From Sinorhizobium fredii USDA 205 (GTDB lineage Bacteria; Pseudomonadota; Alphaproteobacteria; Rhizobiales; Rhizobiaceae), in NCBI RefSeq assembly GCF_001461695.1, contig NZ_AUTC01000001.1, positions 246,630 through 310,629 on the forward strand: a DNA stretch of 64,000 nt, read 5' to 3'. Position 1 is the first letter of the stretch. Every line of letters begins with the position of its first letter. Below, piece after piece: positions 29,074 through 39,440 of this stretch. Under the pieces are notes generated by a model. That model worked only from the letters and a program-made list of their open reading frames with translations, had not been told where the DNA came from and searched no databases. The translations under genes were made by a program, and so were the position numbers.

Positions 29074-30050
29074 TCGCCAAGCTCCTCAAGAATCGTGAAA
29101 TCCTGCTCGTCGTGGCGGTCGTCGTGCTGCTTGCCCTGATTGCTTTGCGCTTTCCTGGTTTCGTGGCGCCGTCGAATCTTGCCCGCGTCTATAACGACAC
29201 CTCGATCCTGATCATCCTGGCGCTCGGCCAGATGGCCGTCATCCTCACCCGATGCATCGATCTGTCGATGGCGGCGAACCTTGCGCTTTGCGGCATGGTC
29301 GCCGCCATGCTGAACGCGGCCTTTCCCGGCCTGCCGATCCCGGTCATCATTCTTGCCGCCATGGCGCTCGGCGGTCTGCTCGGCATGATCAACGGGACGC
29401 TCGTCTGGAAGCTCGACATCCCGCCGATCGTCGTCACCCTCGGAACGCTGACGATCTATCGCGGCCTGATCTTCCTCCTGACCGACGGCAAGTGGATCAA
29501 TGCCCACGAGATGAGCGACACCTTCAAGGCCCTGCCGCGGCTGGCTCTTGCCGGTATGCCGGTGCTCTCCTGGCTGTCGCTCCTGATGATCGCAGCGATG
29601 TTCCTGGTCATGAGTCGCACGCCGCTCGGTCGCGCCTTCTATGCGGTCGGCGGCAATCCGCATGCGGCGATCTACACGGGGATTGATGTCGGCCGCACCC
29701 GCTTCTTCGCTTATTGCCTCTCTGGTACGCTCGCCGGCCTCTCCGGCTACCTTTGGGTATCGCGCTATGCGGTCGCCTATGTCGATATCGCCGCCGGCTT
29801 CGAGCTCGACATCATTGCGGCCTGCGTCATCGGCGGCATTTCGATCGCCGGCGGCATAGGCTCGGTGGCCGGCGCCGTGCTTGGCGCGCTCTTCCTCGGT
29901 GTGATCAAGAATGCGCTGCCGGTGATCAACATCTCGCCTTTCGCCCAGATGGCGATCTCCGGAACGGTCATCATCATCGCCGTCGCCGTCAACGCCCGCG
30001 CCGAGCGGCGCAAGGGCCGGGTCATTCTCAGGAAAGCGGAGGCGGTCTGA
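29070..30050 (+). CDS. rhaP: Rhamnose ABC transporter permease
   Basis: The 326-aa inner-membrane protein has about 8-10 hydrophobic spans in the RbsC/BPD_transp_2 pattern. Typical stretches are GGISIAGGIGSVAGAVLG, the cytoplasmic coupling loop with GGNPHAAIYTGIDV, and a basic C-terminus (ARAERRKGR). It forms a heteromeric channel with RhaQ. The ATGA overlap with rhaT and TGATG overlap with rhaQ show translational coupling. Confidence 0.92.
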   Translation: MIAKLLKNREILLVVAVVVLLALIALRFPGFVAPSNLARVYNDTSILIILALGQMAVILTRCIDLSMAANLALCGMVAAMLNAAFPGLPIPVIILAAMALGGLLGMINGTLVWKLDIPPIVVTLGTLTIYRGLIFLLTDGKWINAHEMSDTFKALPRLALAGMPVLSWLSLLMIAAMFLVMSRTPLGRAFYAVGGNPHAAIYTGIDVGRTRFFAYCLSGTLAGLSGYLWVSRYAVAYVDIAAGFELDIIAACVIGGISIAGGIGSVAGAVLGALFLGVIKNALPVINISPFAQMAISGTVIIIAVAVNARAERRKGRVILRKAEAV

Positions 30051-31054
30051 TGGCGCACGCTCAACTCTCTCCCCGCAACATCCCCGATCGCCTCGAGGGG
30101 CGCGGCGCCCGCCTCCTGAAGAGCTGGGAAGCGCTGCTCATCGTGGTGGCGACGGTGATCTTCCTCGGCAATTCCTTTGCCTCGCCCTATTTCCTCGACC
30201 CGTGGAACCTGTCCGACGCCACCTTCAACTTCACCGAAAAGGCGATGATCGCCTTCGCCATGGCGCTGGTGATCATCTCCGGCGAGATCGATCTTTCGGT
30301 CGCCTCGATCATTGCGCTCGCCTCGACCGCCATGGGCTACGCGGTGCAACTCGGCGTCGACACGCCGGTGCTCGTGGCGATCGGTCTCGGCGTCGGGCTA
30401 GTCTGCGGCGCCGTCAATGGCCTCTTGATCACCGGCCTGGGCCTGCCGTCGATCGTCGTGACGATCGGCACGATGAGCCTGTTTCGCGGCCTGTCCTTCA
30501 TCATTCTCGGCGACCAGGCCTTTACCGGCTACCCCGAGAGCTTTGCCTGGTTCGGTCAGGGCTATGTCTGGTGGGTCTTCTCCTTCGAATTCACGTTCTT
30601 CGTGCTGCTCGCCGTCGCCTATGGCGTGCTCCTGCACAAGACGAATTTCGGCCGCGCCGTCTACGCCATCGGCAACAATCAGACGGCCGCGCTCTTTTCG
30701 GGCGTCCGCGTGGCGCGGGTGAAGTTCACGCTTTTCCTTTTGACCGGGCTGATGGCCGGCCTCGCCTCGATCTGCCTCACCTCCCGCCTCGGCTCGACGC
30801 GCCCGTCGATCGCGCTTGGTTGGGAGCTCGAGGTCGTCACCATGGTGGTGCTCGGCGGCGTCAACATTCTTGGCGGCTCGGGCACGATACTGGGTGTCGT
30901 GCTGGCGGCGCTGATCATGGGCATGGTCACCTTTGGCTTCGGCCTCCTGAACGTGCCGGGTATCGTCATGTCGATCTTCATCGGCCTGTTGCTGATCTCG
31001 GTCATCGCGCTTCCGATCCTGTGGCGGCGCGCCCGCCGCCGTCTCGCGCATTGA
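30050..31054 (+). CDS. rhaQ: Rhamnose ABC transporter permease
   Basis: The 334-aa second permease subunit of the importer starts at ATG 30050 within TGATG. The longer frame beginning at 29714 lies inside rhaP and is an artefact. It has multiple membrane spans, the coupling-loop motif GNNQTAALFSGVRVARVKF, and GGVNILGGSGTILGVVLAAL near the end, with a short basic tail (RRARRRLAH). The N-terminal 25 residues are hydrophilic and cytoplasmic. Confidence 0.92.
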   Translation: MAHAQLSPRNIPDRLEGRGARLLKSWEALLIVVATVIFLGNSFASPYFLDPWNLSDATFNFTEKAMIAFAMALVIISGEIDLSVASIIALASTAMGYAVQLGVDTPVLVAIGLGVGLVCGAVNGLLITGLGLPSIVVTIGTMSLFRGLSFIILGDQAFTGYPESFAWFGQGYVWWVFSFEFTFFVLLAVAYGVLLHKTNFGRAVYAIGNNQTAALFSGVRVARVKFTLFLLTGLMAGLASICLTSRLGSTRPSIALGWELEVVTMVVLGGVNILGGSGTILGVVLAALIMGMVTFGFGLLNVPGIVMSIFIGLLLISVIALPILWRRARRRLAH

Positions 31055-31063
31055 GGTCTCCCG

Positions 31064-31378
31064 ATGGAAAAATACGCTTTCCGAATGCGGCTCAACCCGG
31101 GCATGGCCGAGGAATACAGAGCGCGTCATGATGCGATCTGGCCGGAGCTGGTGACGCTGCTCAAAGACGCCGGCATTTCCGACTATTCGATCCATCTCGA
31201 CGAAGAGACGAACCTGCTGTTCGGCGTGCTCTGGCGCACGGAGAACCACACGATGGCCGATCTGCCCTCGCACCCGGTGATGCAGAAATGGTGGGCCTAC
31301 ATGGCCGACATCATGGAAACCCGCGTCGACAATGAGCCGGTCGCCGTGCCGCTCAAGACCGTCTTCCATCTGAGCTGA
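31064..31378 (+). CDS. rhaU: L-rhamnose mutarotase
   Basis: The 104-aa dimeric enzyme interconverts alpha and beta anomers of L-rhamnose (also called RhaM). Family marks are [20 protein letters not shown], with the catalytic-region His, and [11 protein letters not shown] near the end. The length is exactly that usual for the family. It lies 9 bp after rhaQ and 2 bp before rhaK. Confidence 0.95.
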   Translation: MEKYAFRMRLNPGMAEEYRARHDAIWPELVTLLKDAGISDYSIHLDEETNLLFGVLWRTENHTMADLPSHPVMQKWWAYMADIMETRVDNEPVAVPLKTVFHLS

Positions 31379-31380
31379 CG

Positions 31381-32751
31381 ATGAAGACCGTCGCAGTCAT
31401 CGATATCGGCAAGACCAACGCCAAAGTCGCGTTGGTCGACCTCGAGCGTTTCGAGGAGATCGCCGTCCGCAAGACACCCAACATCGTCGTGGAGGAGGGG
31501 CTCTATCCCCACTTTGACGTCGCGCATCTCTGGCGCTTCCTCCTCCAAAGCCTCTCCGGGCTGCACCGGGAGCACCCGGTGGAGGCGATCTCCGTGACGA
31601 CACACGGGGCGACCGCCGTCCTGCTCGACAACGCAGGCGAGCTCGCAATGCCGGTGCTCGATTATGAATATACCGGACCGGACGCGCTCGCCGAAGAATA
31701 TGGCCAAGCCCGCCCGCCTTTTTCCGAGACGGGCTCGGCACGCCTGCCGATGGGGCTCAATGTCGGTGCGCAGCTCTTCTGGCAGCAGCGCATGTTTCCG
31801 AGGCATTTCGCCGAGGTCGCGACGATCCTGACCTATGCGCAATATTGGTCCTATCGTCTCACCGGCGTTGCGGCGAACGAAGTGACCTCGCTTGGCTGTC
31901 ATACCGATTTGTGGAATCCCAAGTCTGCAACATTCTCGACGATGGTCGAGGCACGGGGTTGGACCCCGCTCTTTGCGCCGGTGCGCAAGGCGGACGAGGT
32001 GATCGGCGGCCTGCTTCCCGCGCTTGCCGAGGAGACGTGCCTGCCGGACGGACTGCCAGTCTATTGCGGCATCCACGATTCCAACGCCTCGCTGCTGCCG
32101 CACCTGCTGACCCGCAGTGCGCCGTTTTCCGTCGTCTCGACCGGGACCTGGGTCGTCATGATGTCGGTTGGCGGCGAGCTGGTGGAGCTCGACGAGAGGC
32201 GCGATACGCTGATCAATGTCAATGCACTCGGTGATCCGGTTCCTTCCGCCCGTTTCATGGGCGGCCGCGCCTTCTCGATGCTGGTCGGCGACAATCCGCC
32301 AGCGGCCTCGGCCGGGGCCGAAGCGCGCGTGCTTGCAGAAGGCTATATGCTGCTGCCGTCGGTGCCGAGCGGCTCCGGCCCTTTCCCCTCGGCAGAGCCG
32401 CGCTGGACGGTGAACGAAGACAACCTCACCCCTGCCGAGCGGCTCGCCGCCGTCTCCTTCCACCTTTCCCTGATGACGGCGACCTGCCTCGATCTGATCG
32501 GCGCAAGCGGCGAAATTGTCGTGGAAGGACCGTTCGCCGCGAATTCCGCCTATGTGCGAATGCTGGCCGCTGCGACCGGCCGGCCCGTGCTCGCCAACTG
32601 CCTCAGCAGCACCGGAACAAGCCTTGGTGCGGCATGCCTCGTCGCAGGTGCCGCGATCAGGACAGGAGCGGAAGCCGTCTCGGAGGCTGTTCCGCAGAGC
32701 TATGTCGATTACGCACACAAATGGCAGCGCTTCACCGCTGAGCGTGTGTAG
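31381..32751 (+). CDS. rhaK: Rhamnulokinase-type FGGY-family carbohydrate kinase
   Basis: The 456-aa cytoplasmic kinase phosphorylates L-rhamnulose. The N-terminal phosphate loop is DIGKTNAKVALVD. The central HDSNASLLPHLL and SVVSTGTWVVMM segments and the C-terminal adenosine region (LANCLSSTGTSLGAACL) fit the FGGY fold. In R. leguminosarum the kinase of this locus is also needed for ABC-dependent uptake (established for that species; inferred here). It is the last gene of the rha unit. Confidence 0.92.
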   Translation: MKTVAVIDIGKTNAKVALVDLERFEEIAVRKTPNIVVEEGLYPHFDVAHLWRFLLQSLSGLHREHPVEAISVTTHGATAVLLDNAGELAMPVLDYEYTGPDALAEEYGQARPPFSETGSARLPMGLNVGAQLFWQQRMFPRHFAEVATILTYAQYWSYRLTGVAANEVTSLGCHTDLWNPKSATFSTMVEARGWTPLFAPVRKADEVIGGLLPALAEETCLPDGLPVYCGIHDSNASLLPHLLTRSAPFSVVSTGTWVVMMSVGGELVELDERRDTLINVNALGDPVPSARFMGGRAFSMLVGDNPPAASAGAEARVLAEGYMLLPSVPSGSGPFPSAEPRWTVNEDNLTPAERLAAVSFHLSLMTATCLDLIGASGEIVVEGPFAANSAYVRMLAAATGRPVLANCLSSTGTSLGAACLVAGAAIRTGAEAVSEAVPQSYVDYAHKWQRFTAERV

Positions 32752-33440
32752 AGCGGCAGTCGCAAGTGTCTATCGATGGATAGAAGAAGTAAGAACGAAC
32801 GGATATTCTTGAACGCTGGTCGGAGGGCCTGCGTCAGAAAATGTTTCTGTTCGCCGCTCGTCTATGTTCGAGATTGATGACGATCGAGATCGCCGTCATT
32901 GCGAGGATTGCGATGGTGGCGGCGCTAATTCCAAGAACAATCATTGCTCATACCCGTGGACGCATCTTCATGATGTCGCCTTGTGCCTATGACGGTGCAG
33001 CGTGCGCGGTTCGCGCCCATTTGACCTTCGATTCGATACTGGACGACAAGTAGAACCGCAATTCTAAACTCTTGTGATTAAAAACCTGTTGTCTCCGGCC
33101 GAGTAAAACAGTGCAAGCCAGCAGAGAGTAACGCGCTGGTTGAATTTTAGCGATTCCGATTACGGGCTGGAAACCGTTAACCTTCAAGCAAGGAATTAAC
33201 CATAAACATGGTCCAACACGTCGGAATAGGAAGTTTCCAGCTTCTCTCAAGGCATGATGCCACGCCGCCGTACCGGTTCCGGTCCGGTATGCAATCTCAC
33301 CGAAGTTACTTGCGGGATGGACGATAGAGAACGCTCAGGCGCGCCGATTTCACCGATTGGGCGTGACCGGCCACAGCCCCTTCAGCGGGCCACATCTTCC
33401 CTCAGGCAAATTTCGACTACGCATCAGGCCGGGGAACAGC
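32752..33440. other. 689-bp intergenic region between rhaK and the che operon
   Basis: No gene is supported. A plus-strand frame at 32841-33053 and minus-strand frames here lack ribosome sites and family features. The stretch around 33055-33215 is more AT-rich (TTGTGATTAAAAACCTG, GGAATTAACCATAAACATGG) and probably carries the che operon promoter. An in-frame TTG at 33357 would extend icpA upstream but has no ribosome site. Confidence 0.45.
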
Positions 33441-35051
33441 GTGCAGCAGGAAGCGTTAGAACAGGCAAGGAAGGGCCAGGCGGGCAGTCTGCTCGAGCGC
33501 CTGCGCTTTGCCGGCCTCGACGAAGCAGCCTGTGCGCTTCTGCGCGACCATCGCCAGGTGCTGTCGCCGCGCATCGAGCTCGCGCTGCGTGACCTTTTCC
33601 AACGGCTGCAGGCCAATCCGGACGCCGTCCGTCATTTCGACAGCGACCGCCAGCTGGACCGACTGCACGACCTCCAGTCGTCCCATTGGAATGTGCTGAC
33701 CGACGCCCGTTTCGACGCGCTCTATGCCGAGCGTGTCAAGGTGCTCGCCGACACCGAAGCCCGCATGGGGCTCGACCCGCGCTGGCAGCTCGCAAGCCAT
33801 GCGGTCGTGCTGGAGCATCTGATTGTAGGCGCCATCGGGAATGCCTGGCCCAAATCCTTGCTTCCGTTCGGCAAGGCACGCAGGAACGAGCTCTGCCGGC
33901 TGGTCGCCGCACTCGTCCGCGCCGCCTTCGTCGACAGCGAGATTGCGGTGTCGCTGCGCTTCAACGCGCTCCGCCAGCAGCACCAACGCCAGCTCTCCGA
34001 CCAACGCAAGGGCGACGAGTCCGAAGTGACGGCGCTCTTCTCCGATTTCCTGCAGGCTCTCGGCACCGGTGACCTTGGCGCTCGCCTTCCCACGGATGCG
34101 CCGGATGCGTATCGGCCGATCGTCGCAGGGCTGAATGCCGCTTTGGACCAGATCCAGAACGCTCTGCTGTCCGGCGACAAGCGCGCCGCTGCCGCTGAAA
34201 GCATGGTGGAAAGCCTTCGCGGCCGCACGAGCGAGTTTTCCGGCACCGCGAGCGACGAAGCGGAAGCGCTGACCGGCCAGGTCGCAGCACTCGGTGCGAT
34301 GACGGAACGAATGCGCTCGGGCTCGATCAGGATCAGCGAGACCGAGGCCAAGGCGAGCGAGACGCGCCAGGCTGCCGAGCGCAGCGGCGAGATCGCCGGT
34401 CAGGCGATTTCCGCCATGGCGGATATCGAGGCTTCCGCCGAAAAGATCGGCCAGATCATCGGCGTGATCGACGAAATTGCCTTCCAGACCAATCTGCTGG
34501 CCCTCAATGCCGGCATCGAGGCGGCACGCGCCGGCGAGAGCGGCCGGGGCTTCGCGGTCGTAGCGCAGGAAGTTCGGGCACTTGCGCAGCGCTCCGGCGA
34601 AGCGGCGCGCGAGATCAAGCAACTCGTCAACGGCACGAAGACGCAGGTCGAAGCCGGCGTCGAGATCGTCGGTCAGACGCAGAACGCGATCAGCAGCATC
34701 GTCGACCAGGTGATTTCCATCAACGCCGCCGTCTCCGGCATCGCGCGCGACGCGGAGACGCAGGTGAACGATCTGGCCGCCGCGACCTCCGAGATCGGCG
34801 GCATCTCGAAGGCGATGACCCGAAGCGCGACGCTCGCCGGCGAGGCGGCGGCTTCGACCGAGGATCTCCGCGGCACCATCCTCGAGTTGGGACAGACGAT
34901 CCGCCGCTTCCGTTTCGAGCGCCAGGCCGGCTTGAGGGCTTCGACCTTTTCCCCGCCGCCGGCGCTTCTGCCGCAAGTCGAGGACGAAGCTGCGATGCCG
35001 TTCAGCGATGACGCCGCCCTCGGGCGGCACGTCGCCGGATGGCGGCGCTAG
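33441..35051 (+). CDS. icpA: Cytoplasmic globin-coupled methyl-accepting chemotaxis protein
   Basis: The 536-aa transducer has no membrane span. Residues 1-180 form a globin-coupled sensor domain of the HemAT type ([20 protein letters not shown], then RMGLDPRW). The MCP signalling domain occupies about 250-510, with the hairpin tip [21 protein letters not shown]. At the expected proximal-histidine position in the F helix there is Glu106 ([10 protein letters not shown]), so haem binding is doubtful. I chose GTG 33441, with GGGGAA upstream; a TTG at 33357 gives 28 unconvincing extra residues. First gene of the che operon, as in S. meliloti. Confidence 0.9.
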   Translation: MQQEALEQARKGQAGSLLERLRFAGLDEAACALLRDHRQVLSPRIELALRDLFQRLQANPDAVRHFDSDRQLDRLHDLQSSHWNVLTDARFDALYAERVKVLADTEARMGLDPRWQLASHAVVLEHLIVGAIGNAWPKSLLPFGKARRNELCRLVAALVRAAFVDSEIAVSLRFNALRQQHQRQLSDQRKGDESEVTALFSDFLQALGTGDLGARLPTDAPDAYRPIVAGLNAALDQIQNALLSGDKRAAAAESMVESLRGRTSEFSGTASDEAEALTGQVAALGAMTERMRSGSIRISETEAKASETRQAAERSGEIAGQAISAMADIEASAEKIGQIIGVIDEIAFQTNLLALNAGIEAARAGESGRGFAVVAQEVRALAQRSGEAAREIKQLVNGTKTQVEAGVEIVGQTQNAISSIVDQVISINAAVSGIARDAETQVNDLAAATSEIGGISKAMTRSATLAGEAAASTEDLRGTILELGQTIRRFRFERQAGLRASTFSPPPALLPQVEDEAAMPFSDDAALGRHVAGWRR

Positions 35052-35080
35052 TGTCAGGAACAGGTCAGTCGAGGAACAGA

Positions 35081-35374
35081 ATGGCCAGCAAGAACACCGC
35101 AAAGAAATCGCTGAAGCTCGCTCCGGTCCTGGACCTGAACGAGGCGACGGCGCTGCATGAAAGGCTGCTTTCGCTCAAAGGGTCGCCCGTCGCGATCGAT
35201 GCGTCCGCTGTCGAGCGCATCGGAACGCTCTGCGCACAGGTGCTGATGGCCGGTGCAAGAAGTTGGGAAGAGGATCGGGTGTCCTTCACCTTTGCCAAGG
35301 TGTCGGACGCGTTCGTTAAAACGACACAGCTCATCGGCGTGGACATTGCGCCCCTGATGGCAAAGGAGATTTGA
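35081..35374 (+). CDS. cheS: CheS, STAS-like chemotaxis accessory protein
   Basis: The 97-aa product equals the S. meliloti CheS length. It looks like a small STAS-type alpha/beta domain (LKLAPVLDLNEATALHERLL, AIDASAVERIGTLCAQVL). In S. meliloti CheS binds CheA and speeds drainage of phosphate from CheY1 (established there, inferred here). Start ATG 35081 has GAGGAA upstream; 14 upstream codons overlapping icpA are rejected. It is 3 bp from cheY1. Confidence 0.9.
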   Translation: MASKNTAKKSLKLAPVLDLNEATALHERLLSLKGSPVAIDASAVERIGTLCAQVLMAGARSWEEDRVSFTFAKVSDAFVKTTQLIGVDIAPLMAKEI

Positions 35375-35377
35375 GAA

Positions 35378-35743
35378 ATGAAGAAGAGAGTTCTGACTGT
35401 GGACGATTCCCGGACAATCCGGAACATGCTTCTTGTCACCCTCAACAATGCCGGCTTCGAAACGATCCAGGCGGAGGACGGCGTCGAAGGCCTCGAAGTG
35501 CTGGAGACCGCCAATCCCGACGTGATCGTCACCGACATCAACATGCCCCGCCTCGACGGCTTCGGCTTTATCGAAGGCGTCCGCAGGAACGACCGCTACC
35601 GCGCCGTGCCCATCCTGGTGCTCACCACCGAAAGCGACGCCGAGAAGAAGAACCGCGCACGCCAGGCGGGCGCTACCGGGTGGATCGTCAAGCCGTTCGA
35701 CCCGACCAAGCTGATCGATGCCATCGAGCGCGTAACGGCCTGA
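35378..35743 (+). CDS. cheY1: Chemotaxis response regulator CheY1 (phosphate sink)
   Basis: This 121-aa single receiver domain has the acidic pocket VDDS (Asp9-Asp10), phospho-acceptor Asp53 (VTDINMPRLDG), a conserved Thr in VLTTESDAEKK and Lys in WIVKPFDP. In S. meliloti CheY1 does not drive the motor but drains phosphate from CheA. A GAGAA ribosome site lies just upstream and cheA follows after 19 bp. Confidence 0.94.
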   Translation: MKKRVLTVDDSRTIRNMLLVTLNNAGFETIQAEDGVEGLEVLETANPDVIVTDINMPRLDGFGFIEGVRRNDRYRAVPILVLTTESDAEKKNRARQAGATGWIVKPFDPTKLIDAIERVTA

Positions 35744-35762
35744 AATCCGAGGGTGTCCTCCA

Positions 35763-38063
35763 ATGGATATGAACGAAATCAAAGAGATTTTCTTCCAGGA
35801 ATGCGAGGAGCAGCTCGCGGAACTGGAGTCGGGTCTCCTCAGGCTCAATGACGGCGACCGCGATCCCGAAACGGTCAATGCCGTCTTCCGTGCGGTCCAC
35901 TCGATCAAGGGTGGCGCCGGTGCGTTCGGGCTGGATGACCTCGTCTCGTTCGCGCATGTGTTCGAGACGACGCTCGATTGCGTTCGATCCAACCGGCTTG
36001 AACCCAACCAGGATGTGTTGAAGGTCATGCTGAAATCGGCGGATGTGCTCGCCGATCTCACCAACGCCGCCCGCGACGGCGGCAGTGTCGACGAAGCGCG
36101 CAGCCGGCAGCTGATCAAGGAACTCGAGGCGCTCGCCAATGGCGAATTGCCGCAGCCAGCCGTTTCAGAACCGGCCGCAAAGCCAGCGCCGCCCGCCGCG
36201 CCGGTAGCGGCACCGGCGCCCGCACCGGTCGTCAACGAGGAAGGCTTCCAGCCCGTTGTCTTCTCCTTCGACGACTTCGAGGCGAGCGAACCTCCGGCGA
36301 TCGAGCCGTCCACCTTTGAGATCCTCTTCAGGCCGAAGTCTGAACTCTATGCCAAGGGCAACGACGCCACGCTGCTGCTGCGCGATCTGTCGCGCCTCGG
36401 CGAGATGAGCATTCACTGCGACATGGATGAACTGCCGGCGCTCGGCAGCATGAATCCGGAGGCCGCCTATTTCGCCTGGAAGATATCGCTGAAGACCGAC
36501 AAGGGCGAAGAGGCGATCCGCTCCGTGTTCGAGTTCGCCGAATGGGATTGCGAGCTCGACGTGGCGCTGGCAGGCGGCGACCACACCGGCACCGGCGAGG
36601 AACCGCCGATGCAGCCCGTACCGTTCGATCTGTCGCTGCTCGACGACGACGTGCCCGCCTCGTCGGGGGCGGCTGAGGATGAGGAGCAGGTTGTTGCCCA
36701 GCGCGAGGCCCGCGACGATGCCGTCTCGGCTGCGGCGACCGCGAGCAACGTCCTGCAGATGGCCCAGACCGCGCGCGCCTCCGCCGAGAGCAACCGGAGC
36801 GCGGCCCCCACCTCTTCTGCGGCGCAGGCGGCTGCGCAGCAGGCTGCTTCCGCCGCCACTCCGACGATCCGCGTCGACCTCGATCGCGTCGACCGCCTGA
36901 TCAACCTGGTCGGCGAGCTGGTGATCAACCAGGCGATGCTGTCGCAGAGCGTCATCGAGAACGACACGAACGGCACCTCGTCGATCAATATGGGGCTCGA
37001 GGAGCTGCAGCAGCTCACCCGCGAGATCCAGGACAGCGTCATGGCGATCCGCGCGCAGCCGGTGAAGCCGGTCTTCCAGCGCATGTCGCGTATCGTCCGT
37101 GAAATCGCCGACATGACCGGCAAGTCGGTGCGTCTCGTCACCGAGGGCGAGAACACGGAAGTCGACAAGACGGTTATCGACAAGCTCGCCGAGCCGCTCA
37201 CCCATATGATCCGCAATGCGGTCGACCACGGTCTCGAAACGCCGGAAAAGCGTGTCGCCGCCGGTAAGAACCCGGAAGGCACGGTGCGGCTGACCGCAAA
37301 GCACCGTTCCGGCCGCATCGTCATCGAGCTTGCCGACGACGGCGCCGGCATCAACCGCGAGAAGGTCCGCCAGAAGGCGATCGACAACGATCTGATCGCC
37401 GCCGACGCCAATCTCTCGGACGAGGAAATCGACAACCTGATCTTCCATGCGGGCTTCTCCACCGCCGACAAGATCTCCGACATTTCCGGTCGCGGCGTCG
37501 GCATGGACGTTGTCAAGCGCTCGATCCAGGCACTTGGTGGCCGCATCAACATCTCCTCGAAGCCGGGGCAGGGCTCCGTCTTCACGATGAGCCTGCCGCT
37601 GACGCTCGCCGTCCTCGACGGCATGGTGGTGACGGTTGCCAACCAGACGCTCGTCGTGCCGCTGACGGCGATCGTCGAAACGCTGCAGCCGGAAGCCTCG
37701 GCGATTCACAGCTTCGGCGCCTCGCAGCGGCTGATCTCGATCCGCAACTCCTTCTGCCCGCTGGTCGATGTCGGCCGCATCCTGAACTTCCGCGCCATCC
37801 AGGCCAATCCGGTCGATGGCGTGGCGCTGCTGGTCGAGTCCGAGGGCGGCGGCCAGCGTGCCCTGATGGTCGATGCCATCCAGGGCCAGCGCCAGGTGGT
37901 GATCAAGAGCCTTGAGGCGAACTACACCCATGTGCCGGGCATTGCGGCGGCGACCATTCTCGGCGACGGGCGCGTGGCGCTCATCCTTGATGTCGATGCG
38001 ATCGTCGCCGCCTCGCGCGGACAAACCCTGAAACCTGAAATGTCTCTTGCTGCAGCCGGATAA
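35763..38063 (+). CDS. cheA: Chemotaxis histidine kinase CheA
   Basis: The 766-aa kinase has P1 (Hpt) with phospho-His46 (RAVHSIKGGAGAFG), a Pro/Ala linker (KPAPPAAPVAAPAPAP), a P2-like region, an Ala/Ser-rich linker near residue 350, then dimerisation P3. The P4 ATPase shows N-box HMIRNAVDHGLETPEKR and G-boxes DDGAGIN and GRGVGMDVV. The C-terminal P5 CheW-like domain follows. It phosphorylates CheY1, CheY2 and CheB in response to receptors. Ribosome site and spacing fit start 35763. Confidence 0.96.
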   Translation: MDMNEIKEIFFQECEEQLAELESGLLRLNDGDRDPETVNAVFRAVHSIKGGAGAFGLDDLVSFAHVFETTLDCVRSNRLEPNQDVLKVMLKSADVLADLTNAARDGGSVDEARSRQLIKELEALANGELPQPAVSEPAAKPAPPAAPVAAPAPAPVVNEEGFQPVVFSFDDFEASEPPAIEPSTFEILFRPKSELYAKGNDATLLLRDLSRLGEMSIHCDMDELPALGSMNPEAAYFAWKISLKTDKGEEAIRSVFEFAEWDCELDVALAGGDHTGTGEEPPMQPVPFDLSLLDDDVPASSGAAEDEEQVVAQREARDDAVSAAATASNVLQMAQTARASAESNRSAAPTSSAAQAAAQQAASAATPTIRVDLDRVDRLINLVGELVINQAMLSQSVIENDTNGTSSINMGLEELQQLTREIQDSVMAIRAQPVKPVFQRMSRIVREIADMTGKSVRLVTEGENTEVDKTVIDKLAEPLTHMIRNAVDHGLETPEKRVAAGKNPEGTVRLTAKHRSGRIVIELADDGAGINREKVRQKAIDNDLIAADANLSDEEIDNLIFHAGFSTADKISDISGRGVGMDVVKRSIQALGGRINISSKPGQGSVFTMSLPLTLAVLDGMVVTVANQTLVVPLTAIVETLQPEASAIHSFGASQRLISIRNSFCPLVDVGRILNFRAIQANPVDGVALLVESEGGGQRALMVDAIQGQRQVVIKSLEANYTHVPGIAAATILGDGRVALILDVDAIVAASRGQTLKPEMSLAAAG

Positions 38064-38067
38064 TACT

Positions 38068-38535
38068 ATGACCTATGTCGCAAAAAATCTGACGACTGGC
38101 GGACGGGAGCTGATCGCTTTCCGCGTCGGCGGCCGGGAATTCTGCGTCAACATCATGTCCGTCCGCGAAATTCGCGGCTGGACGCCTGCGACCGCCATGC
38201 CGCATGCGCCGAGCTATATGCTTGGGGTCGTCAACCTGCGCGGCGCAGTGCTGCCGATCATCGATTTTTCGGCGCGCCTCGGCATGAAGGCGGCCGAGCC
38301 GACGGTGCGTCACGTCATCATCGTCGCCCAGGTGAAAAGCCAGGTGGTAGGGCTCCTGGTCGATGCCGTCTCCGACATCCTGACGGTCTCGGATACCGAT
38401 ATCCAGCCGACCCCGGATATAGCGTCAGACTTCGAAAGGAGCTTTGCGCGCGGCGTCCTGGCGATCGAGGGACGGATGATCTGCCTCGTCGAACTCGACC
38501 AGGTCTTCCCGCACGAGGAAAGGGAAGCAGCATGA
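38068..38535 (+). CDS. cheW: Chemotaxis coupling protein CheW
   Basis: The 155-aa protein starts at MTYVAKNLTTGG (38068); the seven codons before it overlap the cheA tail and are rejected. A single CheW beta-barrel domain shows FRVGGREFCVNIMSVREIRG and NLRGAVLPIIDFSARLG. It links receptors to CheA. Its stop overlaps cheR by ATGA. Confidence 0.95.
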   Translation: MTYVAKNLTTGGRELIAFRVGGREFCVNIMSVREIRGWTPATAMPHAPSYMLGVVNLRGAVLPIIDFSARLGMKAAEPTVRHVIIVAQVKSQVVGLLVDAVSDILTVSDTDIQPTPDIASDFERSFARGVLAIEGRMICLVELDQVFPHEEREAA

Positions 38536-39440
38536 GAGCCCAGGCCACTTTCGAGCAGAAGCTGTCGCCGGACGAATGCCTTGCAGCCGGCGAATACCCG
38601 CTGACGCGTCGCGACCTTGGCGAAATCGCCGCGATGATCTACGCGGATGCCGGGATCTATCTGAATGAATCCAAGGCGTCGCTGGTCTATTCGCGGCTGT
38701 CGAAACACATCCGCAATCTCGGTCTCAAGGGCTTCCGCGACTATTGCCAGCTCGTCGCGTCGCCGGCCGGTGCTGCAGCGCGCCGCGACATGCTCTCGCA
38801 CCTGACGACCAACTTCACCCGCTTCTTTCGCGAGAACCATCATTTCGAGCATCTGAAGACCGATGTCCTGCCGGGCCTGATTGCCCGGGCCAAGAACGGC
38901 GGCCGGGTCCGCATCTGGTCGGCGGCCTGTTCGGACGGCCAGGAGCCCTACTCGATCGCGCTGACCGTGCTGTCGCTACTGCCGAATGCTGCGGACTACG
39001 ACTTCCGGATTCTCGCAACCGACATCGATCCGAAGATCCTGGCGCTCGCCCGCGCCGGCGCCTATGACGCGACGGCGCTCGAGACGGTCAGCCCCGCCAT
39101 GCGCAAGCAGTGGTTCCGCGAAGTCGACGTTAACGGTCGCGGTAAGTGGCAGGTCGATGACCGCGTCAAGCGGCTGATCACCTTCAACGAGCTCAACCTC
39201 ATGGCGCAATGGCCGCTCAAGGGGCCCTTCGACGTGATCTTCTGCCGCAACGTGGTGATTTATTTCGACGAGCCGACGCAGATGAAGATCTGGTCGCGCT
39301 TCGCCGGCGTGCTCGATACCGGCGGTCATCTCTATATCGGCCACTCGGAGCGCGTCTCGGGGGATGCCAAGGCGATCTTCGACAATATCGGCGTCACCAC
39401 CTATCGCCATACCGGAAAATTCCATGGAGGTCGGGCATGA
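38532..39440 (+). CDS. cheR: Chemotaxis protein methyltransferase CheR
   Basis: The 302-aa SAM-dependent enzyme methylates glutamates of receptors for adaptation. An N-terminal helical domain is followed by [15 protein letters not shown], the SAM pocket [16 protein letters not shown], and the [13 protein letters not shown] motif. ATGA overlaps on both sides (with cheW and cheB) indicate coupling. In S. meliloti CheR also interacts with CheT. Confidence 0.95.
   Translation: MRAQATFEQKLSPDECLAAGEYPLTRRDLGEIAAMIYADAGIYLNESKASLVYSRLSKHIRNLGLKGFRDYCQLVASPAGAAARRDMLSHLTTNFTRFFRENHHFEHLKTDVLPGLIARAKNGGRVRIWSAACSDGQEPYSIALTVLSLLPNAADYDFRILATDIDPKILALARAGAYDATALETVSPAMRKQWFREVDVNGRGKWQVDDRVKRLITFNELNLMAQWPLKGPFDVIFCRNVVIYFDEPTQMKIWSRFAGVLDTGGHLYIGHSERVSGDAKAIFDNIGVTTYRHTGKFHGGRA

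Noticed and set aside
29714..30049. N-terminal extension of rhaQ
   Set aside because: The extension is an out-of-frame reading of rhaP; the TGATG junction at 30048-30052 gives the proper start.
32841..33053. Possible 70-aa gene between rhaK and icpA
   Set aside because: No ribosome site and no family features; composition looks like random translation.
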